Shown here: positions 6,961 through 15,202 of the stretch, piece after piece
How the letters are laid out: every line of letters starts with the position of its first letter
Numbering within the stretch: position 1 is the stretch's first letter
From: Prevotella sp. CAG:891
GTDB lineage: Bacteria > Bacteroidota > Bacteroidia > Bacteroidales > Bacteroidaceae
Assembly: GCA_000437675.1 (NCBI GenBank)
Contig: FR901718.1
Coordinates: 1-17,438, forward strand
Direction: 5' to 3'
DNA length: 17,438 nt
Translations under genes and position numbers: made by a program
Notes under the pieces: model-generated
What the model was told of the DNA's origin: nothing
What the model saw: only the letters and a program-made list of their open reading frames with translations
Database searches by the model: none

Positions 6961-8529
6961 ATGAAGTATCCAATCGGCATTCAAACTTTTGAACAAATCA
7001 TAGAGGAAGGTTATGTCTATGTTGACAAAACTGATATGGTGTACAGCTTGGCTAACGAAGGCAAGGTCTATTTCCTCAGCCGACCACGAAGATTCGGTAA
7101 AAGTTTACTGCTTTCAACGCTCCGTGCTTACTTTGAAGGCCGCAAAGAGCTGTTTAAAGGGCTGAAAATCGAAGCAATGGAAAAAAACTGGCACCGGCAT
7201 CCTATTTTTCACTTCGATTTCAACGGCATTGACTACACAATGCCTAATGCGCTTCGTGCCAATTTAGAGGGCTATTTTGCCCAATGGGAAGAAGCATACG
7301 GGGTGACGCCAGGGCCGGATTTTAATCCGGCATCGCGCTTCGAACGGATTATACAGGCTGCTGTTCAACAAAGCGGACAAAAGGTGGTGGTGCTCGTTGA
7401 CGAATATGACAAACCACTGCTGGATGTGCTGGAAAAAGATGCTGAACTTATGGAACAGAACCGAGAGATACTTAAGGCGTTCTATTCCGTTTTCAAGCGC
7501 GCAGATGCCTATTTGCGCTTTGTGTTCCTGACGGGCGTTACCAAGTTTTCGCAAGTCAGCGTGTTCAGCGGATTTAACCAACCGCTGGACATCAGTATGA
7601 CTGATAAATACGAGGCACTCTGCGGCATCACAGAAGAAGAACTGCACACGCAGTTTGCCGAATCTATTCATGAAATGGCACTTGCGGAAAATTGCACCGA
7701 CGAGGAAATGAAGCTGCTATTGAAAAAACATTACGACGGCTATCATTTCGGCTATACCATGACGGACATTTACAATCCGTTCAGCATTCTCTGTGCCTTC
7801 TACAACAGAAACATCCGCGACTTCTGGTTTGCTACCGGTACACCCACTTACCTCATTCGATTGATGAACCATTTTCACGAAGGTATTGACCAACTGACCG
7901 GAAAATACTATTCGCTCGATGCATTCATCAACTACAAAGCAGACGTGGAATATCCGCTGCCCATGATTTATCAGAGCGGATATCTCACCATCAAAAGTTT
8001 TGAAAAGGACCTGGGACTGTTTCTGCTCGATTTCCCCAACAATGAAGTGAAAGAAGGCTTCTTAACCATGGTTACTTCAAACTATCTGCAATGTGAGCCT
8101 ACGTTAGGTTCGTGGGTAAGGCAGGCTGTATTTGCGCTACGTAAAGGCGAATTAGACACCTTCCACAAACAGTTGACGAGCTTTTTGGCAAGCATTCCCT
8201 ACTCCATGCGCCGCAAAGAAAACCAGCCTGAACGCGAAAGGTATTTCCAATACACCTTCTACCTTCTGCTGCGTTTGATGAGCGTCTACACCGTTTACGT
8301 CGAAAAGGAGCAAAGCGAAGGAAGGGTGGACTGCATTGTCGAAACACCCAACTTCGTGTACATCTTCGAATTCAAACTGGACGGAACGGCTCAAAAGGCT
8401 TTGCAGCAAATTGAAGATAAGGGCTATGCACGTCCCTACGAAGCTGATGCACGAACCGTGTATAAAATAGGTGCCAACTTCTCGTCGGAAACTGGTACCA
8501 TCAACGATTGGGTGAGCACGATGCAGTGA
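6961..8529 (+). CDS. AAA-ATPase-like protein with C-terminal PD-(D/E)XK nuclease-like domain
   Basis: A 522-residue protein of the paired AAA-ATPase-like (PF09820) and PDDEXK_9 (PF08011) family, which occurs in many copies in gut Bacteroidetes and has no established function. The N-terminus (YPIGIQTFEQIIEEGYVYVDKT) is diagnostic. Walker A is RPRRFGKSLLL at 41-51, Walker B VVVLVDEYDKP at 142-152, and a sensor-like strand is FVFLTGVTKFS (188-198). The C-terminal domain keeps nuclease-type residues Asp457 and Glu470-Phe-Lys472 (FEFKLDG), with a following QQIEDKGYA helix. The length is normal and the frame intact. It stands alone, with its own -7 box and a terminator on each side, and its first quarter is visibly more AT-rich than neighbouring genes. 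These facts fit an independently acquired single-gene module (inference). DNA cleavage is suggested by the fold only. Confidence 0.88.
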   Translation: MKYPIGIQTFEQIIEEGYVYVDKTDMVYSLANEGKVYFLSRPRRFGKSLLLSTLRAYFEGRKELFKGLKIEAMEKNWHRHPIFHFDFNGIDYTMPNALRANLEGYFAQWEEAYGVTPGPDFNPASRFERIIQAAVQQSGQKVVVLVDEYDKPLLDVLEKDAELMEQNREILKAFYSVFKRADAYLRFVFLTGVTKFSQVSVFSGFNQPLDISMTDKYEALCGITEEELHTQFAESIHEMALAENCTDEEMKLLLKKHYDGYHFGYTMTDIYNPFSILCAFYNRNIRDFWFATGTPTYLIRLMNHFHEGIDQLTGKYYSLDAFINYKADVEYPLPMIYQSGYLTIKSFEKDLGLFLLDFPNNEVKEGFLTMVTSNYLQCEPTLGSWVRQAVFALRKGELDTFHKQLTSFLASIPYSMRRKENQPERERYFQYTFYLLLRLMSVYTVYVEKEQSEGRVDCIVETPNFVYIFEFKLDGTAQKALQQIEDKGYARPYEADARTVYKIGANFSSETGTINDWVSTMQ

Positions 8530-8561
8530 TATACAAACACAATGAAAACATTTTACACCTA

Positions 8562-8606
8562 AAAAAGGCTCGGAAACCGCAAATATATCGGTTTCCGAGC
8601 CTTTTT
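8562..8606. terminator. Strong bidirectional intrinsic terminator
   Basis: A perfect 18-base inverted repeat, 8562-8579 against 8589-8606, with a 9-base loop. It begins with five or six A and ends with five T, so it can end transcription of the plus-strand ATPase gene and of the minus-strand exporter operon. It is the only good terminator downstream of the permease that ends at 8728. Confidence 0.92.
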
Positions 8607-8727
8607 GTATGCCTTAACTAGGAATAAGTCAATACTCCCCATTTTATTACTGAGGGTCTGTTTCACAGCCCATTTTCAGAAATAATCTTTCAGCAGAAAT
8701 TGTTCAGACAAGGAGAATCAGCCGGCC

Positions 8728-9960
8728 TTACGACTGCACAGAACGACGACTGTTCTTTACGCTGTTCCACGAATCGATGGTGCGGCGACGGGCTCGAATA
8801 ATGTGGACTCGATATACCACGCAGGTAGTGAAACAGTAGACCACTGCTTGCACCCACAGCATATTCCAATATTCGCGTACATCAGCCAAGGGGGCGCCCA
8901 TGTTGTTGATCGCTACAAACCCGCGGATACCGAAAGTGGAGGGGAACAAGTAACTCACGGCTTGCCAGAACGGCGGAACGGCACTGCCGGGCCACGATAT
9001 GCCGGAAATAAACAACAATGGCACGGAGGTGAAAACAATCAGCACAATGCAGGCTTCGCGATGGCGGATTACAACGCTCACCGTCATGGCAAAAAATATG
9101 CAGGCAATGAGGAAGGGCACAATGAAAAGGGCCATGTCGAACGGATTGCCTATCTGATTCAAACGGAACAAATGGGGCACTACGCCTAACACATACACCG
9201 AAATGGGAATATAAACTAACAAATAGGCCAATGATTTGCTCCACACGATGCGCAACAAACCGGTGTGCTGACGCTCAAAACCTACGAGGTTTCGGAAGCG
9301 GTTGTGTTCGCGAGCGGTGCCGGCTGCCATACCTACGCCGAGCAGCAGGGTTTGCTGAATGATGAGAATCAGCACGGCGGGAATGAGGAAAGTGGCAAAA
9401 CCGTTTTGCGGATTAAACAGCGACACTTCTTCGTAAGCAATGGGGTGTTCCAGCACTTTTTGCTGTTCAGCTGTGGCTCCGCCAGCGCGTTGTAACTTGA
9501 TTTGAGCGTTGAGTGCCAGGCTGACATTGGTGTTGGCCGTCAGCACGCTTTTGTAATAGAGCATGCCGCTCATATCGGCGTAGGCACTCACTTTTACTTG
9601 TTCGCCACGGTGAAGACGCAAACTGAAATCGCGCGGAATGTACACGGCGCCATAGGCATCGCGGTGCTTAATCAGCTTGCGGGCCTCGGACATGTTGGCT
9701 GCATAGGATACAACTTTAACGTCGGGAGTAGCATCCAAATGGCGCACATACTCGCGGCTTTGCGTTGAGCGGCAGTCGTCGACCACGACGATAGGCACCT
9801 CGCGAACCACTTCGTTTGTATAGATGAAAGTGTAAAGCAGAGGATAACCCAAGGGTACAATAAAAAAGAATATGAGGACACCCAGATCGCGAAATATCGT
9901 TCGCAGTTCTTCAAAGAACAAGGTGTTCCAGTCTGTAAAGGCTTGTCGCCAATAGCTCAT
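8728..9960 (-). CDS. ABC-2 type transporter permease (last gene of exporter operon)
   Basis: An integral inner-membrane permease of the ABC-2/YhhJ-YbhR type, 410 residues from ATG 9960. Hydrophobic segments lie near 26-46, 190-212, 243-262, 275-297, 304-322 and 367-385. A large periplasmic domain of about 140 residues sits between the first two (IVVVDDCRS, YGAVYIPRDF), the standard layout for this family. The ABC-2 signature region is around SGISWPGSAVPPFWQ (319-333). An upstream ATG at 10014 would add 18 residues that do not look like the family's N-terminus and would leave 13 bases to the preceding gene, so I prefer 9960. It probably forms a heterodimer with the permease encoded just upstream and takes substrate to the HlyD and TolC proteins. 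No nucleotide-binding domain is present here or in the neighbours. Confidence 0.88.
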   Translation of the reverse strand: MSYWRQAFTDWNTLFFEELRTIFRDLGVLIFFFIVPLGYPLLYTFIYTNEVVREVPIVVVDDCRSTQSREYVRHLDATPDVKVVSYAANMSEARKLIKHRDAYGAVYIPRDFSLRLHRGEQVKVSAYADMSGMLYYKSVLTANTNVSLALNAQIKLQRAGGATAEQQKVLEHPIAYEEVSLFNPQNGFATFLIPAVLILIIQQTLLLGVGMAAGTAREHNRFRNLVGFERQHTGLLRIVWSKSLAYLLVYIPISVYVLGVVPHLFRLNQIGNPFDMALFIVPFLIACIFFAMTVSVVIRHREACIVLIVFTSVPLLFISGISWPGSAVPPFWQAVSYLFPSTFGIRGFVAINNMGAPLADVREYWNMLWVQAVVYCFTTCVVYRVHIIRARRRTIDSWNSVKNSRRSVQS

Positions 9961-10027
9961 AATCGGGTTGGTTTTGAAGAATTGAAATACACGTTTCGGC
10001 TCAAAGCCGCACATTGCCGCATGCTAC

Positions 10028-11179
10028 TTATGGCTCATAGCGATAGGTGGTGAGCACTTTTTTAAGCCGGAACATACAAGGCCAGGGGAGCAGGGCAAAA
10101 GCCAGCAACGCCAGCACAAAGGGCCAGGCATTGGCCAACGGATAACCGTCGAGCGCCGAATTGACGTAAAGCAGAAAATAGTGGCGCAACGGAAACAGGT
10201 TGGCTATGCCCTGAAGTATGGGGTGCATGGCCATGACGGGAAACGACATGCCGGATATGCTGAACGATATGACGCCCCACAACGACGCAAACGACAAACC
10301 CAAGCGAAGGGTGGGAAACATGGTGAACATGAACACGCCCATACCCTGACAGGCCATAACGAAAAGGGCCATGATGCACCACATACGGGCCAAACCGCAA
10401 TGACAGGGAAAGTGCAGATAAGCATAAAGGTAAAGCACATAAAGGGTGCCTGAAAGCAAAAACACCAGTAGTTGCGGAATGAGTTTGCCGGTGACGGCTA
10501 CGATGACCGAACCGCCAGAACGCTGCATGAGTTCATCGGCGGTGTTGAACTTGAGTTCGGTGCCAAGGCCGTAAACGGTTATCATGAAAATGAACAGGCC
10601 GAGCATACCGGGAATAATGACGTTGGATAGGTAAACGTTGTAGTTCAACCACGGATTGCCTACAGCATGCATGTCGATAACCACAGGCTGCAAATAGGCC
10701 ATGGCTTGCCGTTCGGTTGCGCCTTTGGCATAGAGCACCGTGCGCGAGGCGGCTCCGGATGCGAGCTCGGACATGGTGCGCATATCGCGATAAAGCAATG
10801 AGCCTGCCACCAGGTAGGAGTAATTGGTGTAGAACGATATGGTAGGCAGACGCTGCGACTGTGCTTCGGAAGTTGTACCTTGCGGAATGAGGTAGAATCC
10901 GTAAATATGGCCTTGCTGCACAGCTTTGCGCGCCTCGGTTACGTTGGAATAGGTTTTCACCACATCGGTCATCTGAAAGGCATCGAGATTGCGAACCAAA
11001 TTGCGCGAGGTGACGGTATGATCTTCGTCGACTACGCCGAGGGGCAAACTTTCGGGCAGCCCTTCGTGCATGAGGGAGGTGAAGAAAAAGTAACAGAACA
11101 GCGGGGCTATGACCATGCAAAACCAATAAATGGGTTGCACGGCAAGTCGGCGGAGTTCGCGTAAAAAGATGGAAAACAT
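10028..11179 (-). CDS. ABC-2 type transporter permease (third gene of exporter operon)
   Basis: A 383-residue inner-membrane permease homologous in layout to the one downstream. Hydrophobic segments lie near 17-36, 186-206, 234-255, 265-287, 294-314 and 352-371, with a periplasmic domain at about 40-170 that contains LGVVDEDHTVTSRNL and YGFYLIPQGT. The motif SISGMSFPVMAMHPILQ (307-323) matches the conserved loop of ABC-2 exporters. The start MFSIFLRELRRL is typical. The two adjacent permeases are probably the two halves of one channel. Its start lies 83 bases after the hlyD-type gene, in a gap with two inverted repeats (11181-11192 and 11199-11230). The substrate is unknown; drugs, lipids or envelope components are possible for this class. 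Confidence 0.9.
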   Translation of the reverse strand: MFSIFLRELRRLAVQPIYWFCMVIAPLFCYFFFTSLMHEGLPESLPLGVVDEDHTVTSRNLVRNLDAFQMTDVVKTYSNVTEARKAVQQGHIYGFYLIPQGTTSEAQSQRLPTISFYTNYSYLVAGSLLYRDMRTMSELASGAASRTVLYAKGATERQAMAYLQPVVIDMHAVGNPWLNYNVYLSNVIIPGMLGLFIFMITVYGLGTELKFNTADELMQRSGGSVIVAVTGKLIPQLLVFLLSGTLYVLYLYAYLHFPCHCGLARMWCIMALFVMACQGMGVFMFTMFPTLRLGLSFASLWGVISFSISGMSFPVMAMHPILQGIANLFPLRHYFLLYVNSALDGYPLANAWPFVLALLAFALLPWPCMFRLKKVLTTYRYEP

Positions 11180-11180
11180 G

Positions 11181-11230
11181 TCACTGAAGTGAAGTTGAGG
11201 GTGGGCACTGACAGAGAGAGTAACCCACCC
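11181..11230 (-). repeat. Two inverted repeats between the HlyD and permease genes
   Basis: TCACT/AGTGA with a 2-base centre (11181-11192) lies immediately before the permease start codon. GGGTGGG (11199-11205) pairs with CCCACCC (11224-11230), and an inner ACT/AGT extends that stem. There is no T run on either strand, so this is not a standard terminator; a role in translation or mRNA stability is possible. Confidence 0.4.
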
Positions 11231-11262
11231 CGGAATGAAACAAACGGACGCAGGGCACTACC

Positions 11263-12252
11263 CTACTTGGCACGGTTGAGCAGCACGCTCATACCGGCTC
11301 GCAGGCCGTCGACCTTTTGTGTGGGCGAGGCTTTCACCTCGAAGGTTTTCATGTCGAACTGACCGGTGGTTTTAGTGGCTTTCCAAGCTGCATACGAACC
11401 TAAGTCGCGCATGGCATATACCTTGAGTTGAACAACTTTATTGCCCAATGCGGGAATGGTGGCCTCGACCGTACCATTCATTTTAAACTGCGACAAATGG
11501 TCCTCGCGTACGTTGAAGCTGACCCACATATCGTTCATCAACGCCACGTTCATGATGGGAGCACCCGTACCAACGAGTTCGCCCACCTGAGGGAATATCT
11601 GAGTCACTTCGCCGTCGGCCGAAGCAGTAAGTACCGTTTCGCGGATATACGAATTTACTTCCTGCACGGCTCCCTGTGCACGATTTACCTGAGCGGCAGC
11701 GGCTTCCTTATCCTCGCGCTGGGCACCGTTTTTAGCCATGTCGTACTGCGACTTGGCGGCACGTTCGGTGGCAATGGCGGCATCGCGCTGTGCTGTCACT
11801 TCGTCGAGTTTTTGGGCGGTCATCACGCCTTGGTCAAACAGTCGCTTCACGCGGTTGTACGATTTTTCGGCAATGCTCACGCCGGCACGTGCTTTTTGCC
11901 ACATTTCGTAAGCTGCGGCAATTTGTTCCTGTCGCGCACCGCGTTCAGCTTTGCGGTTCAGTGCGGCAGCGGCCGATTCGGCGGCGCGTGCCTGCGTAAG
12001 TTTAGCCTCAACATCGGGGGCTTCGAGTATGGCCAGCGTGTCGCCGGCATGTACATACTGTCCTTCTTTCACCATGTAGCGCAACACGCGACCGGGCACT
12101 TTGCTCGACACGCGATATTCCGTGACGTCGGCCTGTCCCTGAATGGTATCGGTTTCTTCTTTAAAGGCATACATACTGCCGATAATTACCAATATAATGA
12201 CGCCGGCCAAAATGAAAATAGCGGGCAGAAGATTCGGTTTTTGACGTGACAT
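11263..12252 (-). CDS. HlyD-family periplasmic adaptor (membrane fusion protein)
   Basis: A 329-residue adaptor that would bridge the inner-membrane permeases and the outer-membrane TolC-type channel. A single N-terminal membrane anchor lies at about 9-29. The first half of a lipoyl-like domain is at 43-80 (VSSKVPGRVLRYMVKEGQ, GDTLAILEAP). A long alpha-helical coiled-coil hairpin follows at about 80-202 (RGARQEQIAAAY as in YbhG-like adaptors), then the second lipoyl half at 205-235 (VLTASADGEVTQ, VGELVGTGAPI) and a beta-barrel domain to the end. The length is typical. It starts 38 bases after the TolC-type gene, with a TA-repeat in the gap, and is part of the same minus-strand operon. Confidence 0.93.
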   Translation of the reverse strand: MSRQKPNLLPAIFILAGVIILVIIGSMYAFKEETDTIQGQADVTEYRVSSKVPGRVLRYMVKEGQYVHAGDTLAILEAPDVEAKLTQARAAESAAAALNRKAERGARQEQIAAAYEMWQKARAGVSIAEKSYNRVKRLFDQGVMTAQKLDEVTAQRDAAIATERAAKSQYDMAKNGAQREDKEAAAAQVNRAQGAVQEVNSYIRETVLTASADGEVTQIFPQVGELVGTGAPIMNVALMNDMWVSFNVREDHLSQFKMNGTVEATIPALGNKVVQLKVYAMRDLGSYAAWKATKTTGQFDMKTFEVKASPTQKVDGLRAGMSVLLNRAK

Positions 12253-12261
12253 AATGGTCTG

Positions 12262-12272
12262 TATATATATAT
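12262..12272 (-). repeat. TA dinucleotide run before the HlyD-type start codon
   Basis: Five and a half TA units end 9 bases upstream of the start codon at 12252, in the 38-base gap after the TolC-type gene. The tract is short; its place in the translation-initiation region is the only reason to list it. Confidence 0.4.
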
Positions 12273-12290
12273 TTAAAAACGGATGATTGG

Positions 12291-13754
12291 TTATCTCAAA
12301 TTCCCCAATGCCTTGTTGTAGGCAGCACGGGTAATTTTAGTATCGATTTGTGCATCAATTTTGTCGCTATGTGCCTGCAACCACGCGGTTTGGGCGGCCA
12401 GAAGGTCGGAAGTGGTGATTACGCCCTCGGCAAAGCCCACCTGTGCCGTACGCAAATTTTCGTCGGCTTTCGAAAGGTTGCGCAAACTGAGTTCGAGTTT
12501 GCGGTTAGCTTCATTCACTCGGAATGCCTCTTGCGTAACCTGAAGTTCAATTTTTTCGCGCACCTCGTCGGTTTTCAGCGCTGCAATCTGAGCTTCTGCC
12601 TTGGCTGCGCGCACTTTGTATTTACCTTCGCCCCAGTTCCACACAGGCACTTTCAGCATTACGCCAACGGCCCAGGTTCCACGGAATTTCTTTTCAAAAC
12701 TATTAAACACATTGGGGTTCGAAATCATGTACCCCCCCATCAGTGCCAACTGAGGAAGGAAACCCGAACGGATAATTTGCACCTTGTCCGTGTAAATTTG
12801 TTGAGCGGTTTCGAGCTGTTTCAGTTCGGGACGGAATTGAAAGGCCGTTTGCACATCGGCGGTAATGTCCGCGGTTTCAGCACTAAGGTTTTCTTTCACT
12901 TCGTCGGCCAGTTTCACCGGCGTATCGAGCGGCAAACCACAAAGCTGACAAAGGAGCATACGCGAAAGTGTCAGTCCATCATCAACCTTGGTAAGCGTCA
13001 TTTCGGCCTCGTTCAGTTTCACGCCCACCGAAAGTCCGTTGCTTTTCGTAGCCACACCTTCAGCAATCATTTTGACCATGTCTGAATCAAGGTGTTGCAA
13101 CATATCGCGGTAGCTGCGTGCCAGTCGCTGTTTGTTAGCCAGCGACACCACTTGCCAGTAGGCTTTATCCACATCAAGCACGAGTTGCTGCTGGGTGGCA
13201 CGCTGTTCGTCGGCCGCCAGTTGTTCCTGCGCACGGGTAATGCGTTCGTAGGCCTTGATTTTACCACCCATATAAAGGGGCTGTGTCAGCAAAATAGCCC
13301 CGGCAGTCATGTTTCGCGTATCGGTGCGCAGTGCATCGGTAATGCTTTGTCCGAGTGCATTGCCTGCCTGTCCTATTTGGGGAAGGAGTGGCGAAATGCC
13401 TTGAAGCAGTGGAGCGAGTTCGGGGTGTTTCGTCACCAGTTGTTGGGCTATTTCAGCAAATGAGCCGGTGGCATTGCTGCCCAAGTTATTCAGCCCGTTT
13501 CGTTGGTCTTTGCTTAGCAAGGAAATTTCGTCGCCGGTGCGCATATATCCGGCAGTAAGTGAAATTTTCGGGAAATAATTGGTACGTGCCGCCTTCCGTT
13601 CCCACTGTGCCTTTTGCATTTTGGCTGTGGTCATCGCCATTTCCTTGTTATTTTGCAAGGCCAGGCTGCGACAACTGTCTAACGTCAAAGTTCGCTGTGC
13701 ATGAAGTGCCAGACTCGCAAGCCCGAACACCATGGTAAACAGAGTTTTCTTCAT
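12291..13754 (-). CDS. TolC-family outer-membrane efflux protein (first gene of exporter operon)
   Basis: A 487-residue outer-membrane efflux channel. The start at 13754 is chosen because it gives a proper signal peptide (MKKTLFTMVFGLASLALHAQ); the open frame runs 24 codons further upstream but that part lies in the leader. Two outer-membrane-efflux repeats can be seen: LTLDSCRSLALQNNKEM near 23-39 opens the first, and the second begins around the FRPELKQLETAQQ helix and contains the GGYMISNP strand. The long helices end in ITTSDLLAAQTAWLQA, typical of the C-terminal tunnel helix. An insertion of about 70 residues after GYMRTGDEISLL (roughly 75-145) enlarges the first barrel or periplasmic loop, which I believe is common in Bacteroidetes members. 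It heads the operon with HlyD and two permeases. Confidence 0.92.
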   Translation of the reverse strand: MKKTLFTMVFGLASLALHAQRTLTLDSCRSLALQNNKEMAMTTAKMQKAQWERKAARTNYFPKISLTAGYMRTGDEISLLSKDQRNGLNNLGSNATGSFAEIAQQLVTKHPELAPLLQGISPLLPQIGQAGNALGQSITDALRTDTRNMTAGAILLTQPLYMGGKIKAYERITRAQEQLAADEQRATQQQLVLDVDKAYWQVVSLANKQRLARSYRDMLQHLDSDMVKMIAEGVATKSNGLSVGVKLNEAEMTLTKVDDGLTLSRMLLCQLCGLPLDTPVKLADEVKENLSAETADITADVQTAFQFRPELKQLETAQQIYTDKVQIIRSGFLPQLALMGGYMISNPNVFNSFEKKFRGTWAVGVMLKVPVWNWGEGKYKVRAAKAEAQIAALKTDEVREKIELQVTQEAFRVNEANRKLELSLRNLSKADENLRTAQVGFAEGVITTSDLLAAQTAWLQAHSDKIDAQIDTKITRAAYNKALGNLR

Positions 13755-13997
13755 TGAATATATTAAAAATGAGTACTTAAGCACTTGCGAAATTACACAA
13801 ATATCTCCGGCTCTTTTTACACGCATGTGCCAAAAGGGAAAAATGGAACAAACTATCCGTGAGAAATGGACAGATTTTAAGCCAAAAAAACTTGAAGCGA
13901 GGATTGATAGAAAAGAATTGTCTGTGCAAACCGAATGCTGAACGATAAGAGTTTGCTCTCAAAAGCTATGCTGAGGTGCAGTCTGATTTCGCTATTG

Positions 13998-14030
13998 CAA
14001 AGATACAACACGCACACCCCTAAATCCAAA
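13998..14030 (-). promoter_or_regulatory. Probable promoter of the TolC-HlyD-permease operon
   Basis: On the minus strand, TTTG (14027-14030) is followed after 21 bases by TATCTTTG (13998-14005), a full match to the -7 consensus with slightly long spacing. Transcription would start near 13994, giving a leader of about 240 bases. A weaker box (GATATTTG at 13798-13805) lies nearer the gene. Confidence 0.55.
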
Positions 14031-14254
14031 TTTTTAGTCACCTGATATCGCACCTCCATCTTTTCGAACTCTCCCAATTAGCTCACAAGTCCTTTATATA
14101 CAGACGTTCGCAGACTTTTTTCAAGCACGAAGAAAAATGAAATAGGGATATGTCTTTTTATCGTATGGCGGTTTACAAAACGTATGCCCCACGCATTTAT
14201 CCCACACGGTTTCAGCGGAATTCACACCCATCAGTGTGTGCAAGTATATGGTAT

Positions 14255-14287
14255 AAAAAAAAGCCCTCCTGCCTGGGCAGAAGGGCC
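14255..14287 (-). terminator. Intrinsic terminator of efp
   Basis: On the minus strand the GC-rich arm at 14276-14286 pairs with 14263-14273 (11 positions with one mismatch and a tight loop), followed by eight T (plus-strand A at 14255-14262). It lies about 90 bases beyond the efp stop codon. Confidence 0.85.
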
Positions 14288-14376
14288 TATGCTGAAAAAT
14301 TTCCGGGTGTTTTAATGAGCTTCAATAGAAATTGCTCAGCAACGAGACTTTGTTTTAATGAATGTAAAGTTGGGGC

Positions 14377-14943
14377 TTATGCCTTTACGCGGTTAAGATA
14401 AGAACCGTCGCGGGTGTCAACTTCAACCACCTCGCCTTCGTTGATGAACAAAGGAACACGGATTTCAACACCGGTTTCAAGCTTAGCAGGCTTCGTCGTG
14501 TTAGTAGCGGTGTCGCCTTTCAAGCCGGGTTCGGTGTAAACAATCTTGAGCTGAGTCTTAACGGGCATTTCGGCGAAGAGGATGGTTTCGGTCGAAGCAT
14601 CGCTAACTACTTCGCAAACGTCGCCTTCTTTCATGAAGTCAACACCGGTGATGAGTTCGCGTTCGATCACTACATCGTCCCAAGTTTCCTGGTTGAGGAA
14701 GTGGAACTGGTCGCCTTCAGCGTAAGAGAACTGGAAGGGACGACGCTCAACGCGTACGTCTTCGAGAGCTTCGCCAATGTTGAAACGACGTTCGAGTACA
14801 CGACCGCTTACAACGTCCTTCAACGTCGTACGCATGATGGTGTTACCCTTACCGGGCTTTACATGAAGAAAATCAATGCAGAGGTAGAGCTTGCCGTCAA
14901 GACGGATGCAAGTACCTTTCTTAATTTCTTGTGATTTAATCAT
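14377..14943 (-). CDS. efp: Elongation factor P
   Basis: EF-P, 188 residues, the usual length. It binds between the ribosomal P and E sites and relieves stalling at polyproline stretches. Domain I (1-63) carries the tip loop KPGKGN with Lys32 at the position that is modified in many bacteria. Domain II follows (about 66-127, with FQFSYAEGDQFHFLNQETWDD), then domain III, which ends in the conserved VDTRDGSYLNRVKA. No epmA, epmB or other EF-P modification gene is beside it. It is a single-gene unit with its own terminator, and its upstream region is unusually structured and GC-rich near 14996-15052. The start at 14943 matches the family N-terminus. Confidence 0.97.
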   Translation of the reverse strand: MIKSQEIKKGTCIRLDGKLYLCIDFLHVKPGKGNTIMRTTLKDVVSGRVLERRFNIGEALEDVRVERRPFQFSYAEGDQFHFLNQETWDDVVIERELITGVDFMKEGDVCEVVSDASTETILFAEMPVKTQLKIVYTEPGLKGDTATNTTKPAKLETGVEIRVPLFINEGEVVEVDTRDGSYLNRVKA

Positions 14944-15060
14944 TGGAGTTGATGATATAAAAAATTTGGTTTATTCAGGCTGAGCCTTCAAAACGGCATC
15001 CGGCGTTCGGCCGGAGGCTGTTTGCGCTTTGCTCGGCGCGCCGCAACAACAGTTTTCTTT

Positions 15061-15089
15061 CAAAGCTATTGCTGGCGCCTATCGCCAAA
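15061..15089 (-). promoter_or_regulatory. Candidate efp promoter
   Basis: On the minus strand, TTTG (15086-15089) precedes TAGCTTTG (15061-15068) by 17 bases, a little shorter than the usual 19. A second -7 match, TAATTTTG (15096-15103), has no -33 partner. The leader would be roughly 110 bases and would contain the GC-rich hairpins. Confidence 0.4.
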
Positions 15090-15149
15090 CGGCTGCAAAA
15101 TTACTTTTTTTTTGCCATACCGCGAAGAAAACCGCTGAAAATAAGCAAT

Positions 15150-15172
15150 AAAAAAACAGCCTCTCTCGGCTG
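15150..15172 (-). terminator. Small terminator-like hairpin on the minus strand
   Basis: Read on the minus strand: CAGCC, a 6-base loop, GGCTG, then seven T (plus-strand A 15150-15156). The stem is only five pairs. It points towards efp but lies upstream of the efp promoter candidates, so what it would terminate is unclear. Confidence 0.35.
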
Positions 15173-15202
15173 GCTGACAACACTTGACACGCAACTACCG
15201 GA

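Larger units (their letters stand above)
13755..14376. other. 622-base intergenic region between the exporter operon and efp
   Basis: Contains a probable minus-strand promoter for the TolC operon (13998-14030), the efp terminator (14255-14287) and a small inverted repeat CACAC/GTGTG (14223-14238). An 83-codon plus-strand frame at 14150-14401 runs through the terminator and into efp, and I do not accept it. The remainder shows nothing I recognise; no tRNA or riboswitch fold was found. Confidence 0.6.

Noticed and set aside
11428..12249. 273-codon plus-strand frame opposite the HlyD-type gene
   Set aside because: Complete overlap with a well-supported adaptor gene and no domain features.
13755..13826. 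N-terminal extension of the TolC-type protein from 13826
   Set aside because: It would bury the signal peptide behind 24 residues; ATG 13754 gives a standard signal sequence.
14040..14080. tRNA-like TTCGAA segment in the intergenic region
   Set aside because: The flanking bases cannot form a T-arm, and no matching D-arm, anticodon arm or acceptor stem is present.
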